A stretch of 64,000 nucleotides of DNA from Providencia vermicola (GCF_010748935.1 NZ_CP048796.1:2669001-2733000); one strand, 5' to 3'; positions 42,536 through 52,784 are shown, numbered from the stretch's first letter. Notes: generated from the letters alone by a model not told the origin. Program-made: numbers and translations.

Positions 42536-43189
42536 ATGGATAAAAAACGCACACTATTGACCGCGGAGAATATTGGATACGTCATTGATAATAAAGTCAT
42601 ACTAGACAAAGTAGATTTTCGTTTATATGAAGGTGAATTCAAATTAATAACAGGGCCTTCTGGTTGCGGAAAAAGCACACTACTAAAAATAATCGCTTCG
42701 TTACTCTCGCCAACTTCTGGACGTCTGCTTTTTAATGGTCATGATTATACGACTCTCTCACCGGAAGAATATCGCCAACAAGTTTCTTACTGTACACAAA
42801 CTCCCTCTTTATTTGGTTCTACTGTTTACGACAACCTATTTTTTCCTTATCAAATACGTAAGCAAACTTTTAATAAAAACAAAGTGCTTCAAGATCTAAG
42901 CTATTTTTCTTTACCCGAATCTATCTTAGAAAAAAGCATCAATGAGCTATCTGGAGGAGAAAAACAACGTATCTCATTGATTCGTAACCTTCAATTTTTA
43001 CCTAAAGTTTTATTATTAGATGAAATAACCAGCGCTTTGGATGAGGCGAATAAAGTGAAAGTTAATGAATTAATCCATCAATTAGCAACACAACAAAATA
43101 TTGCCATCTTATGGGTTACACATGACCAAGATGAAATTTCACATGCAGATAACATGATTACCCTTCCCGCTCATCATACCGAAAAATAG
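42536..43189 (+). CDS. fetA: FetA, iron-export ABC transporter ATPase
   Basis: 217 aa. LITGPSGCGKSTLLKIIASL (Walker A), LSGGEKQRISLIRNLQF (signature) and VLLLDEITSALDEANK (Walker B) closely match E. coli FetA (YbbL). With FetB it lowers cellular iron and helps resist peroxide stress. Nine bp precede fetB. Confidence 0.93.
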   Translation: MDKKRTLLTAENIGYVIDNKVILDKVDFRLYEGEFKLITGPSGCGKSTLLKIIASLLSPTSGRLLFNGHDYTTLSPEEYRQQVSYCTQTPSLFGSTVYDNLFFPYQIRKQTFNKNKVLQDLSYFSLPESILEKSINELSGGEKQRISLIRNLQFLPKVLLLDEITSALDEANKVKVNELIHQLATQQNIAILWVTHDQDEISHADNMITLPAHHTEK

Positions 43190-43198
43190 GAATAAGCC

Positions 43199-43975
43199 AT
43201 GCACCAACCTAATATTACCAATGAATCCTTGGCTTTCTCTATCATGCTTGTTCTGGTTGCCATTTTTATTAGTCACAAAGAAAAACTCACTCTAGAAAAA
43301 GACATCATTTGGAGTACATGCCGTGCGATCGTCCAGCTATTAATTGTTGGTTATATTCTAAAGTATATTTTTCATGTTGATCATGAAATTCTCACTATCG
43401 CTATGGTTATGTTTATCTGCTTTAATGCCGCCTGGAATGCGAGAAAGAGAAGTAAATATATAGAAAAAGTTTTCGTAACCGCTTTTATCGCCATTACCTC
43501 CAGCACACTTTTAACCTTATTGATCTTGATTATCACCAAAGCCATTGTCTTTACACCTATGCAGGTGATTCCAATTACAGGCATGATTGCCGGCAATGCG
43601 ATGATTGCTGTCGGTTTATGTTTTAATAATTTAGGGCAGCGTTTTAGTAATCAACAACAGCAGATACAAGAGATGCTAAGCCTAGGTGCAACCCCAAAAA
43701 CGGCCTCTATTTCTATCATTCGTGATAGTATCCGAGCATCACTCATCCCAACAATTGACTCAGCAAAAACAGTCGGTATCGTCAGTTTACCCGGAATGAT
43801 GTCTGGATTAATTTTTGCTGGTGTTGATCCATTGGAAGCAGTTAAATATCAGATCATGGTAACATTTATGTTATTAGCTACGGCCAGTTTATCGACCATT
43901 TTAACGGGATATATGACCTACCTTAAATTTTATAATAATCGTCATCAGCTACTTATAAACACGCTAAATAAGTAA
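43199..43975 (+). CDS. fetB: FetB, iron-export ABC transporter permease
   Basis: 258 aa membrane partner of FetA (UPF0014). About seven helices; ITGMIAGNAMIAVGLCFNNL, EMLSLGATPKTAS and VGIVSLPGMMSGLIFAGVDP are typical motifs. Confidence 0.93.
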   Translation: MHQPNITNESLAFSIMLVLVAIFISHKEKLTLEKDIIWSTCRAIVQLLIVGYILKYIFHVDHEILTIAMVMFICFNAAWNARKRSKYIEKVFVTAFIAITSSTLLTLLILIITKAIVFTPMQVIPITGMIAGNAMIAVGLCFNNLGQRFSNQQQQIQEMLSLGATPKTASISIIRDSIRASLIPTIDSAKTVGIVSLPGMMSGLIFAGVDPLEAVKYQIMVTFMLLATASLSTILTGYMTYLKFYNNRHQLLINTLNK

Positions 43976-43984
43976 TCACAGAGG

Positions 43985-44023
43985 AAACACTGGGTAACAG
44001 CGCAATTATCCAGTGTTTTCTTA
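43985..44023 (+). terminator. fetAB terminator
   Basis: AAACACTGGGTAA / TTATCCAGTGTTT, 13 pairs with one G-T, 8 nt loop, followed by TCTTATAAAG. Confidence 0.75.
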
Positions 44024-44130
44024 TAAAGCGAATTTTCGCAATTTCCGATTTGGCTATTAGACCATAAAAATAAGTTATTTGAGTGGTTATATACTATTCT
44101 CTATTACAGCTAAATTCACTAAGCATTAAT

Positions 44131-44520
44131 TTAGCTGCAATATCGCTTCCATAACGATTCCATCACTGACAACGGTAACAGATCATAATCCCCTTCAACT
44201 AATGGAATTGACAATACTGTTCTGCCGTCTTGATTTTTGTAAACCTTTACCGTGAACCGTTTATATCCTTCTATTTTTGCATTTTTTACCCTTAATACTT
44301 CCCCACAAACATAACCGACTTCCCCTTTGTCAGTTGTTGCACGAATAAAATTATATTTTATATTTCTAAATGCCGCTGACTCAGGATAAGACAAATAATC
44401 CACTACGCTATATTTAACCGATTTGATCAAATCCGGTTGAGGCTTATAATTAAAAATAACCCCTAATAGAAATGCACCACCGACAATCAGCACGATCGTG
44501 AGCAATTTGACTATATTCAT
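44131..44520 (-). CDS. Hypothetical membrane-anchored protein
   Basis: 129 aa: an N-terminal membrane helix (about 5-24) then a small globular domain with YVCGEVLRVKNAKIEGYKRF and a C-terminal Cys in WKRYCS. This pattern, VxCGxV after SAxFRNI, is common in short periplasmic domains of phage or accessory origin. Function unknown. Confidence 0.7.
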   Translation of the reverse strand: MNIVKLLTIVLIVGGAFLLGVIFNYKPQPDLIKSVKYSVVDYLSYPESAAFRNIKYNFIRATTDKGEVGYVCGEVLRVKNAKIEGYKRFTVKVYKNQDGRTVLSIPLVEGDYDLLPLSVMESLWKRYCS

Positions 44521-45529
44521 ACTTTACGCTCTTAAAAAGCCAACACATTGATAATTAAACAAAAGTATATTTAACAAGCGTGTTAATTAAAGCATCTCTA
44601 AATAGTATAAGGTAGAGTACAGCTTTAGGTAACGATACGTCTCACATTAATAACTTAAATTTTTCTTACTATTATCTATTAAAAATAATTATGATAAGGC
44701 GAGAGACAGTGATGAAAATATAACAGTTAAAAATAACTCAGTTTAATAAAATTAAATTATTTTAACTCGTCTCACACAATCAAAGAGTAATCCTATCAGT
44801 AATAACGATTGAAAATAAGAGTTATTGCCCCACCAAACTGTTACAGTTTGTTTCTTTTAGCGAAAAAGAATATTTTCAGCATAATCACCATAAAACATTT
44901 AACTTAAGAACAAATAATATGGCATTTTAAAACATGAATAAATAAAAATATTTCCTTCAATAAGCAAATATTTGTATCTAAATATTTACACTCCCGCAAA
45001 AGGAGTAAATGAAGGATAAAAAATAGAAATCATAACGATAATTCATAATACAATCTAAATTTGTTATCTGTCGTTCGGCTATATCACCAGTACCGGCGGT
45101 CTTTAATTTATACAGATGAATCAATAAACCACTTTTTTCTAATTTGTGCTATTTTACCTTTCTCGTCGACTAGACTAATCGCGCTTCACTCATCTGGGAA
45201 AATATGACTCTAATCTCACATCACCATAGCGCGTCAAAACACGACATAGTGAGAAACTCAGTACATCAATAGAATAAGAGGTTAGCATTCAACACGCTTT
45301 TAAGGTGCAATTTGCGCCAGATACCCCTTAAAAATATACTTAAAAGCCCAATAGAAATAGTGAATACACCATGCCTTATTGATTGCGGACACAAAATAGC
45401 AGGCGTACCAATACAGAATATTCCTATAAATCTATCTTGAATGAGAAAACTAAAATTTTACGACCAATTTTGACAATGGATTTCATTTTAGTCAGGTAGC
45501 ATTTATACGTCTCTGTGATAGGGTGTATT
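44521..45529. other. 1 kb AT-rich gap
   Basis: No supported gene, RNA or strong hairpin in about 1 kb. Confidence 0.4.
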
Positions 45530-45820
45530 ATGACAAATACTCAATTGCTCTTACTTGCAATCAACAATATAAATGCAAATATCGATCTTTCAGATACACA
45601 AGCATCATATGTATATCAGTTTTACCATACACAAATTGCTCATAAGAATCTAAGTATTGATGATTTTTTAAAACAATTTATCGAACAAGTGGAACCCACT
45701 TTGGCGAGCAATAGCAATTTATGCCATAAATCTGAGCAGATCTATCAACTCATTCTGAGTTATTTGCAACAAGCGGAAGCGCGTTTTATTTATAATAAAA
45801 CGTTGATTAATAAAAAATAA
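45530..45820 (+). CDS. Hypothetical small protein
   Basis: 96 aa, all-helical prediction, no signal. MTNTQLLLLAINNINANIDL at the start, Gln/Asn/Leu-rich. ATG 45530 is preferred over a GTG five codons earlier. Family not recognised; a clear terminator follows, which supports it being a real transcription unit. Confidence 0.55.
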   Translation: MTNTQLLLLAINNINANIDLSDTQASYVYQFYHTQIAHKNLSIDDFLKQFIEQVEPTLASNSNLCHKSEQIYQLILSYLQQAEARFIYNKTLINKK

Positions 45821-45827
45821 GAAATCA

Positions 45828-45859
45828 AACGCCTCTTTAACTTGCCCTAAAGAGGCGTT
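45828..45859. terminator. Terminator after 45530-45820
   Basis: AACGCCTCTTTA / TAAAGAGGCGTT, perfect 12 bp stem, 8 nt loop. Confidence 0.75.
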
Positions 45860-45965
45860 CACCGGAGATATAGCGCATTTCATTCAAAGGACAGCAACTC
45901 AGAAATCATCAATCCTTACGACCATATCGATAACTGTCACACTCACTTATCACTTAACCGGTGAG

Positions 45966-46712
45966 TTATTTACCTTCCCCTTGAACCTCATAGAATTGTG
46001 TTTCAATCACTAAAGACTGCTTTTGAGTTTGCATTTTTCCATCAACATCATAGGTCGTTAAAACTTGGCAAGTTGTTGGTGCTCCCGACGGATTATATTG
46101 ACATTTTCTGTCAACGCTATACCCCAAATCACCAAGCATTTTCTGTTCTATCCGAATATCCGCATAACGCTCACTATCGGCTATTGGCGTGTAGATCGTC
46201 TGCATATACAATTGATTGTTATCATAGTAATTCATTTCCTGAAGCTCACCTAAATGACTATAAACTAATGTATCAATGGTATCGCTACTGCTATTGGTAA
46301 TACTCTTGATATAACCCCGTTCATTGTATTCAAAATACGCAGTACCATAATGATCTTTTTGAGAGATAAAACGACATTGGTCGTCTAAATTAATAATAAT
46401 CTCCCCTTGAGCGCTACGACCTTTTAATTGGTTATCTTCTCTTGCTAATTGTATATGCTGGTTAGCGGCAGAAGAAATGGACTCAAAACTCTCAATACAA
46501 CTGTTTTCGTCCAATTTTAAGTTAATCTCATGAGCGACTATATTATTTTCAGTATAAAACGTCGCATTTATTTCTTTTACAGGCCCCTTTATTAATACCC
46601 CACTGTACAATGCGTATATATTTTGTATTGCTGGCAGATATCCCTTTTCTGCTGATGCCGTCGACATTAATAAACTCGCTAATGTGAAAGCGAAAGTTAT
46701 AAACTTCATCAT
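45966..46712 (-). CDS. YnfC-like (UPF0257) periplasmic protein
   Basis: 248 aa. Signal peptide about 21 residues ending TASA, without the lipobox of E. coli YnfC. The body matches YnfC: GPVKEINATFYTENNIVAHE, LDENSCIESFESI, and GYSVDRKCQYNPSGAPTTCQ. Its ATG overlaps the LacI-type stop (TAATG), so it is the second gene of the regulator transcript. Function unknown. Confidence 0.8.
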   Translation of the reverse strand: MMKFITFAFTLASLLMSTASAEKGYLPAIQNIYALYSGVLIKGPVKEINATFYTENNIVAHEINLKLDENSCIESFESISSAANQHIQLAREDNQLKGRSAQGEIIINLDDQCRFISQKDHYGTAYFEYNERGYIKSITNSSSDTIDTLVYSHLGELQEMNYYDNNQLYMQTIYTPIADSERYADIRIEQKMLGDLGYSVDRKCQYNPSGAPTTCQVLTTYDVDGKMQTQKQSLVIETQFYEVQGEGK

Positions 46713-47746
46713 TATGCACTTTGCCTTGCTTCAAATTTATAAGGAAAGATGATCTCTTCGTGTTGATTCGAGTAATCACTATCAGGATCTGCTAACCATT
46801 TTTGTAGTTTCTTCGCCGTCTCTTTTGCCATTTTGCTATAATCAATACGCACAGAGGTTAATGACGGATGAATATAATCACAATTAGATGATCCTTCAAC
46901 ACAAGCAACCGCTAACATAGATGGTACTTTTACGAGTCTTCTTTGACATTCAAATAGCACACCTAACGCAATCATTTCATGGCTACATATGACAGCATCA
47001 AGCTCAGGCTGCCGTGTTAGCATTTCGCTAATCGCTTGGCGCCCAAAATCCATCGTCGCAACATAGGGCGTCGTAATACTTTGTTCAGCGCTATGATAGT
47101 GACTGAGCATGGCTTTTGTCCAACCACTCAATTGCTGACTTTGTACTTTGCTATCCATCTGGGCGCCTATATAACCAATTCTTTGATACCCTTTTTGCAG
47201 CATATAGTGGGTTAAAAAAAACACGGCTTCACCAATATTACTTCTGATGTTTAATGACAGCGGATAATTCGATTCACCTGCAACACCGATGACGGGAATA
47301 TCAATATTTTTAAGGTAATTAAAAACGCTCTCGGAATTAATTGCCCCAAAAATCACTACAGCAGCAGGATTACTTTGTAATAACGTAAATAGAACCTCTG
47401 CTTCTTTTTTTTGCTGATAATCATGACTACCAATGACAACCTGATAACTATTTTTATTCAGCACGTCTTGTAATGGTTGCAGGAATGCCGAACTCGCGTA
47501 GTCCCTTAATGACGGTACTAACACTGCAATGGTTCTGCTTTGGCCTGATGCTAATATTCCAGCCGCAGAGTTTGGTATGTATCCCAACTCGGCAACGGCT
47601 TCATTAATTTTTTCTCGCAGTTTATCTGATACCAAATCAGGAGTACGCAACGCTCTCGATACAGTCATTGATCCCACACCTGCATATTTGGCCACATCCT
47701 GAAGCGTTACCCGTCCTGTATTTTTTCTTTTGCGTATTTTTTCCAT
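46712..47746 (-). CDS. LacI-family transcriptional regulator
   Basis: 344 aa. N-terminal HTH VTLQDVAKYAGVGSMTVSRA with hinge YIPNSAAGILASGQ, then a periplasmic-binding-protein-like effector domain. Closest in look to the GntR subgroup (SHEMIALGVLFECQR; FGRQAISEML). Divergent from the ascorbate-type PTS with two operator-like palindromes between them, so it probably represses that operon; the inducer is unknown. Confidence 0.9.
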   Translation of the reverse strand: MEKIRKRKNTGRVTLQDVAKYAGVGSMTVSRALRTPDLVSDKLREKINEAVAELGYIPNSAAGILASGQSRTIAVLVPSLRDYASSAFLQPLQDVLNKNSYQVVIGSHDYQQKKEAEVLFTLLQSNPAAVVIFGAINSESVFNYLKNIDIPVIGVAGESNYPLSLNIRSNIGEAVFFLTHYMLQKGYQRIGYIGAQMDSKVQSQQLSGWTKAMLSHYHSAEQSITTPYVATMDFGRQAISEMLTRQPELDAVICSHEMIALGVLFECQRRLVKVPSMLAVACVEGSSNCDYIHPSLTSVRIDYSKMAKETAKKLQKWLADPDSDYSNQHEEIIFPYKFEARQSA

Positions 47747-47862
47747 AAAAGGTTTTTTTGCTCTATTTCATTCTCTATCTGGCTATAAGTTACCACAGGT
47801 TAGTTTTGTTAATGAGCGGACTTTTATGCTCTTTGCTTTTTATTCGCTTTATTTTTGCGAAA

Positions 47863-47910
47863 TGATAGCGCTATCACGAAAATGAATAATTCAACTAGAT
47901 AGCGCTACCA
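47863..47910. promoter_or_regulatory. Pair of LacI-family operators
   Basis: Perfect palindrome TGATAGCGCTATCA (47863-47876) and a near copy AGATAGCGCTACCA (47897-47910), both with the central GCGC expected for LacI-type proteins, 34 bp centre to centre. They lie between the divergent regulator and PTS genes. Confidence 0.8.
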
Positions 47911-47981
47911 TTGATCACTACTATGCTCTTAGTTAGAAGAAAAGCTAAAAAAAGAGTTTTACATTACCAGGAGCAAATTTA

Positions 47982-48425
47982 ATGCTAACGACATTACTGA
48001 CCCCCAATGTTATTCAGGTTGTCGAAAACGCCACTGATTGGCGAGAGGCGATTAATATCGCTTGCGAACCCTTGATTAAAAACAATTCCATTCAACCTTC
48101 TTATATTGATGCCATCATTCATTCACATGAAAAAATTGGTCCTTATTATGTCCTAGGTCCAGGCATTGCAATGCCTCATGCTCGCCCGGAAGACGGTGTT
48201 AACCAATTATCACTGGGTTTAACCGTTATCAAGAATGGTGTGGAGTTTGGATCTGAAGGCAACGACCCAATCAAGCTGTTAATTGTTCTTGCTGCAACTG
48301 ACAGTGATAGCCATATTGGCGCCATCGCTAAACTTGCAGAACTTTTTGATAATCAAGAAGATATTGACAGCATTATGCAATCAGAAAACATCGATGACAT
48401 TCTCAATATCATCGCTCGTTACTAA
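47982..48425 (+). CDS. PTS EIIA component, ascorbate/mannitol type (UlaC-like)
   Basis: 147 aa EIIA domain. The phospho-accepting His lies in GPGIAMPHARPEDGVNQ (near residue 68). Accepts phosphate from HPr and passes it to the IIB at 48444. GGAG lies ten bases before the ATG. Confidence 0.9.
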   Translation: MLTTLLTPNVIQVVENATDWREAINIACEPLIKNNSIQPSYIDAIIHSHEKIGPYYVLGPGIAMPHARPEDGVNQLSLGLTVIKNGVEFGSEGNDPIKLLIVLAATDSDSHIGAIAKLAELFDNQEDIDSIMQSENIDDILNIIARY

Positions 48426-48443
48426 TTATTAAAAGGAAATCAC

Positions 48444-48731
48444 ATGAAAATCACAGTCGTATGCGGAAATGGTTTAGGTACTAGCCTAATGATGGAAATG
48501 AGCATCAAAACAATTTTGAAAGACTTGCAAGTCAATGCAGATGTTGATCATGTTGATCTTGGTTCAGCAAAAGGGACTGCAAGTGATATTTATGTCGGAA
48601 CTAAAGATATCGCGGAGCAATTAGTCGCACAACACGTTAATGGTGAAATTGTTGCGCTAGAAAATATGATCGACAAAGTTGCAATGAAAGAACATTTGAG
48701 TGTCGCTCTGCGTAATCTCGGCGCGCTATAA
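48444..48731 (+). CDS. PTS EIIB component, ascorbate type (UlaB-like)
   Basis: 95 aa. The P-loop VVCGNGLGTSLMM holds the phosphocysteine Cys7. Typical lactate/ascorbate IIB length. Follows IIA by 18 bp and precedes IIC by 11 bp. Confidence 0.9.
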   Translation: MKITVVCGNGLGTSLMMEMSIKTILKDLQVNADVDHVDLGSAKGTASDIYVGTKDIAEQLVAQHVNGEIVALENMIDKVAMKEHLSVALRNLGAL

Positions 48732-48742
48732 ACGGAGGCGGT

Positions 48743-49999
48743 ATGTCATTTTTTCGTTTTCTGATGGAAGATGTGCTATCAGAACCCGCTATATTAGTGG
48801 GTCTGATCGCACTTATCGGTCTGATTGCTCAAAAAAAACCGGTGACCGAATGCATTAAAGGCACCATCAAAACCATCATGGGTTTTGTCATTTTAGGTGC
48901 AGGTGCTGGTTTAGTCGTTAGTTCACTCGGTGATTTTTCAGCGATTTTCCAACATGCCTTTGGCATTAACGGTGTCGTTCCAAACAATGAAGCGATCGTC
49001 TCTATCGCTCAGAAGAGCTTTGGCCGTGAAATGGCGATGATTATGTTCTTTGCCATGTTAATCAACATACTCATTGCACGCCTGACACCATGGAAATTTA
49101 TTTTCCTCACCGGCCATCACACATTATTCATGTCAATGATGGTTGCCGTTATTCTAGCAACTGCTGGAATGCAAGGAACAATGTTAGTCGTCGTTGGTTC
49201 ACTGATTGTCGGCTTTTGTATGGTGTTTTTCCCAGCCATCGCGCACCCATACATGAAAAAAGTCACGGGTTCTGATGATGTCGCCATTGGTCACTTTTCC
49301 ACTATTTCATATGTCCTCGCCGGTTTTATTGGCAGTAAATTTGGTAATAAAGAACATTCAACTGAAGATATGAATGTGCCAAAGAGCTTGCTTTTCTTAC
49401 GTGATACCCCAGTGGCTATTTCATTCACTATGTTCATTATTTTCATTATTACCTGCCTATTCGCGGGTGGTGATTATGTACGTGAAGTGAGTGGCGGTAA
49501 AAATTGGTTCATGTTCTCATTAATGCAATCTATTACATTTGCTGCGGGTGTTTATATTATCCTGCAAGGTGTTCGTATGGTGATTGCTGAGATCGTACCT
49601 GCTTTTAAAGGTATTTCGGATAAATTAGTACCAAATGCAAAACCAGCTCTAGACTGCCCTGTCGTCTTCCCTTATGCGCCAAATGCTGTATTAGTCGGTT
49701 TCTTAAGTAGTTTTGCTGCCGGCATAATCGGTATGTTTATTCTCTATGCGCTCAATATGACCGTCATTATTCCAGGCGTTGTGCCACACTTCTTCGTTGG
49801 TGCAGCAGCTGGCGTATTCGGTAATGCAACAGGCGGACGTCGAGGTGCCATTTTAGGTGCCTTTGCGCAAGGTTTATTGATTACCTTCTTACCTGTATTC
49901 CTATTCCCTGTTCTTGGTGATATCGGTATCGCAAATACAACATTTAGTGATGCTGACTTTGGAGCTATCGGTATTCTGTTAGGTATTATTGTACGCTAG
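48743..49999 (+). CDS. PTS EIIC component, SgaT/UlaA family
   Basis: 418 aa membrane channel. GLIALIGLIAQKKPVTECIK and TPWKFIFLTGHHTLFMSMM are characteristic of UlaA/SgaT transporters. No sugar-metabolising gene lies in the operon, so the substrate (ascorbate or a related acid or pentitol) cannot be assigned. Confidence 0.9.
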   Translation: MSFFRFLMEDVLSEPAILVGLIALIGLIAQKKPVTECIKGTIKTIMGFVILGAGAGLVVSSLGDFSAIFQHAFGINGVVPNNEAIVSIAQKSFGREMAMIMFFAMLINILIARLTPWKFIFLTGHHTLFMSMMVAVILATAGMQGTMLVVVGSLIVGFCMVFFPAIAHPYMKKVTGSDDVAIGHFSTISYVLAGFIGSKFGNKEHSTEDMNVPKSLLFLRDTPVAISFTMFIIFIITCLFAGGDYVREVSGGKNWFMFSLMQSITFAAGVYIILQGVRMVIAEIVPAFKGISDKLVPNAKPALDCPVVFPYAPNAVLVGFLSSFAAGIIGMFILYALNMTVIIPGVVPHFFVGAAAGVFGNATGGRRGAILGAFAQGLLITFLPVFLFPVLGDIGIANTTFSDADFGAIGILLGIIVR

Positions 50000-50005
50000 A
50001 AATAA

Positions 50006-50039
50006 AATCCCCATAGCCACCTTGGCTACGGGGATTTTT
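50006..50039. terminator. PTS operon terminator
   Basis: AAATCCCC / GGGGATTT outer stem with TAGCCA / TGGCTA inside and one A-C mismatch, then TTC. Also usable by the convergent gene at 50072. Confidence 0.85.
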
Positions 50040-50071
50040 CACTTCATTAAGCAATCAATTTCCAAATGCTA

Positions 50072-50884
50072 TTAGCCCAACTTACCAACTAACGCCCCTT
50101 CTTTAAATAAGAACTCCTGCAAAGAAATCAAATCATCCGGAGTCACATGAATAACCCCTTCTCCCGGAATATCAATCTCTGCAATCATAAATAACGCTAA
50201 TGTTGTTAAGGAAGGCAATATTAAAATTAACCAGTTCTTTCCTTTCGTGCCTCGGATGTTGTATCCGATCAAGATATTAGAACAAATCGCAAAGAAAATG
50301 AGTAAAAACCAAGCTGCGTTTGGTATTTGATGACGCCAACTTGCCATGGTTTTTTGCTGTGAAAGATAGAGGTCACTAAACGCAGTGAGTACAGAAGCAA
50401 TGACTGGGTTGGGAGATTGGTTCGCTTCCTTAACGGCGATATCCCAGAGTGCGGCTTGCTTTTCTAAAGATACCCTTCGCCATTGATTATTTTCATCACT
50501 GATACCCGATTTAAAAAATTCAATTCTTGCTTCTAAATACTGCTGTAATAGATGGATTGCATCATTTTTATCGCTATTGTTGAGTATTTGTATCCGTTGA
50601 TAAGCATTGCCAATCGCAATCGCTTCATTTTCCTCAGTTTGTTGACGGCTATTATAGCCATTGATTGAAATTGACAACACAAAACCAATCAATAACCCCA
50701 GTAAGGATAAAATTGCACCCAATATTATTTTCGCTTCGTCATCCGCAATGTCTTCATGTGCATTCCTACGCTTAAATATAAATTTACCGATGTAAGCTGA
50801 AATCACTAACAAAATAAACGTAATAACAAATAAGAGAATAGAGTCAATAGGTGTGTCATTAATTAATTCAGAAAGGCTAAACAT
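50072..50884 (-). CDS. DUF4239 membrane protein
   Basis: 270 aa from ATG 50884 (GGAA upstream; the frame is open 18 codons further). Two hydrophobic segments near the N-terminus (about 12-34 and 53-74), a long helical soluble part (YNSRQQTEENEAIAIGNAYQ) and two more helices before IAEIDIPGEGVIHVTPDDL. This is the bestrophin-like DUF4239 family; function unknown. Confidence 0.8.
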   Translation of the reverse strand: MFSLSELINDTPIDSILLFVITFILLVISAYIGKFIFKRRNAHEDIADDEAKIILGAILSLLGLLIGFVLSISINGYNSRQQTEENEAIAIGNAYQRIQILNNSDKNDAIHLLQQYLEARIEFFKSGISDENNQWRRVSLEKQAALWDIAVKEANQSPNPVIASVLTAFSDLYLSQQKTMASWRHQIPNAAWFLLIFFAICSNILIGYNIRGTKGKNWLILILPSLTTLALFMIAEIDIPGEGVIHVTPDDLISLQEFLFKEGALVGKLG

Positions 50885-51599
50885 AGAGAAGTTCCAGATA
50901 AGAAATTTCTCGATGATATAACATATCCAGAATAACACTTTCTAGCTTTTTAACGACCAAAAACAAGTTCAGATTTTAACGCTAAAATGCCATCTAAAAA
51001 TGATTATTTGCTTGCCATTACTCATGTTCACACCTAAAAAAACAGCTAGTTAACCTACTGTTTTTTAATTGGTTTTTGATGTTCAAATTCAAGCTTTGGC
51101 ATACACTCCTCGAGCTTCCCCAATTAAATCCCAGTGTGTCATCGTGAATTAACCCAAGTCCCTTTTAATACAAAATTTCATCAACCTAGTTTTAGTGTTT
51201 GCATATAGTCAGAATATCTACCGCCACGTGTATGCAATGAGGTAACATCGTTCCCTTGGCAAAGTCGATTAGCTCCGCGGATCAAATGCCCTACGCTTTT
51301 CTCTACAATAAGATAATTTTGACCGGATCTCTGACGCGTTGTTCACACACATGACCGCACGTCTGGAAAACGCATAAATTGAATTATAAATCTTAACAAG
51401 AATAACCCAATGAAAGGAATGAATTAATGGATTAATGGATTAATGGATATAAGTTATCTCTGTTGATGAGACGGGCCAATTAAGTTTTATATTAGCGATT
51501 ACTCTTTTTATGGATAACAATATACTTCGATAAGCCTCATTAGGGCTTATCGTACTACTCAGTTTTCATTCTTCATTACTCGGAAACTAAAATGACACG
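50885..51599. other. AT-rich gap with a short tandem repeat
   Basis: About 715 bp. Contains three tandem copies of ATTAATGG (51423-51446) and the hairpin at 51528-51552. No endolysin or spanin frame is visible next to the holin. Confidence 0.45.
51528..51552 (-). terminator. Terminator after holin gene
   Basis: CGATAAGCC / GGCTTATCG, 9 bp stem, 7 nt loop, about 50 bp after the holin stop on the minus strand. Confidence 0.65.
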
Positions 51600-51950
51600 T
51601 TACTCTTTATCTCCATAGCGTTTTTTTATTGAAATTAAAAAAGAATCAATAATCCAACTTAATTTTTTTGTCCCAAGAAAACCTATCATCGCTCCACAAA
51701 ACTCCGCAAGGGATGACCAAGCCTCAGAATAATTCATATATACAAGTAACCATTGTAGAGTACGAATAGCACTAACGGTAATAGCACCACATATGACTGC
51801 TTCGGCTAATGATTGCCATGCGCTGTTACCATCTCGCCATTCTCTAATAAATGCAATTAGCGTTGCCAACATAACACCACTTAATAAAGGAAAATTGAGT
51901 TGAATCCAGCGAAAAACCTGCTCCCAAAAATCAATATTTTTCTCATGCAT
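51600..51950 (-). CDS. Orphan phage-type holin (lambda S-like)
   Basis: 116 aa with three hydrophobic segments (about 20-34, 47-66, 78-95). SGVMLATLIAFIREWRDGNS, AEAVICGAITVSAIRTLQWL and GAMIGFLGTKKLSWIIDSFL follow the class I lambda-type holin pattern, ending in a basic tail ISIKKRYGDKE. No other phage gene is in sight, so it is either a prophage remnant or a domesticated pore used for export or lysis. Confidence 0.8.
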   Translation of the reverse strand: MHEKNIDFWEQVFRWIQLNFPLLSGVMLATLIAFIREWRDGNSAWQSLAEAVICGAITVSAIRTLQWLLVYMNYSEAWSSLAEFCGAMIGFLGTKKLSWIIDSFLISIKKRYGDKE

Positions 51951-52784
51951 AATGAAACCTCCTAAATGGAGTGAAAATTATTATCAATAAATGAAGCCCC
52001 CTTATCATTGATATCAAGTCGTAATTAATCTCAATTACCCTTGATATTTTTTATCGCTACTGACACAGAAAAATCTCCCAAATGACATTATTGCAAAAAC
52101 CTCCTTTTAACTTTGAGAAATAAAACTAAAAGCATTAATTGAAAACATATTTAACTTTATATTATTTTTATATATAGCAGCTGATAGATTTGTATCCTCA
52201 CACACACAAAAGCCAAATTAAAGGCGTTAATTTTTTAGTCATTAATAATAATTACGCTTACCAAGAAAATGTAAAAAACGCTATTATTTATATACCATGC
52301 AGCTCTCTAATAATTAAAGGTATTTCCTTGTAATTATGACTTTCAATTATCATTTTTAATGTGAATCGAGTACTCAAAAACGCCGATAACTCGCTATATT
52401 GGTAAAACCTAATAAATTTATTTATTGAAACAGAATGGCCAGCGCGAATTTATTCACTGAGTCATCGCCAAAACATAGCTATTATTGTATAAAATCAAAT
52501 TGTTATAAAATTATACATCTGATTAACTCAATAACATGATATCGGATTTAAATGCGCAACTTAGCATTGTAAAAGTGACTAAAAACATCAGTGTTATCAC
52601 GACAACGACAAAATGGTATATGACCAAGCCAATGGCGAGTCAATCGATTCATACAGTCAAAAGTCTGTTAGACGTGATGTTATTCTACTGTCAATGCAGC
52701 ATATTAACTTGAGTGAAATCAGTAAAATCAAACTGAGCTTTTAACAGCAACGCATTCCCTTAGTAAATAAAGGAATAAATAGAC
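51951..52784. other. AT-rich gap upstream of holin
   Basis: About 830 bp. Two short overlapping plus-strand frames at 52536-52712 and about 52612-52744 have no convincing start or family and were not accepted. Confidence 0.4.

Noticed and set aside
51423-51446. Three ATTAATGG repeats as a possible CRISPR or iteron
   Set aside because: Only three 8 bp units with no spacers and no replication gene; treated as a simple tandem repeat.
52536-52744. Two overlapping short plus-strand frames upstream of the ParD-like/map unit
   Set aside because: No ribosome binding site, frames overlap each other, no family resemblance; could be remnants but cannot be supported.
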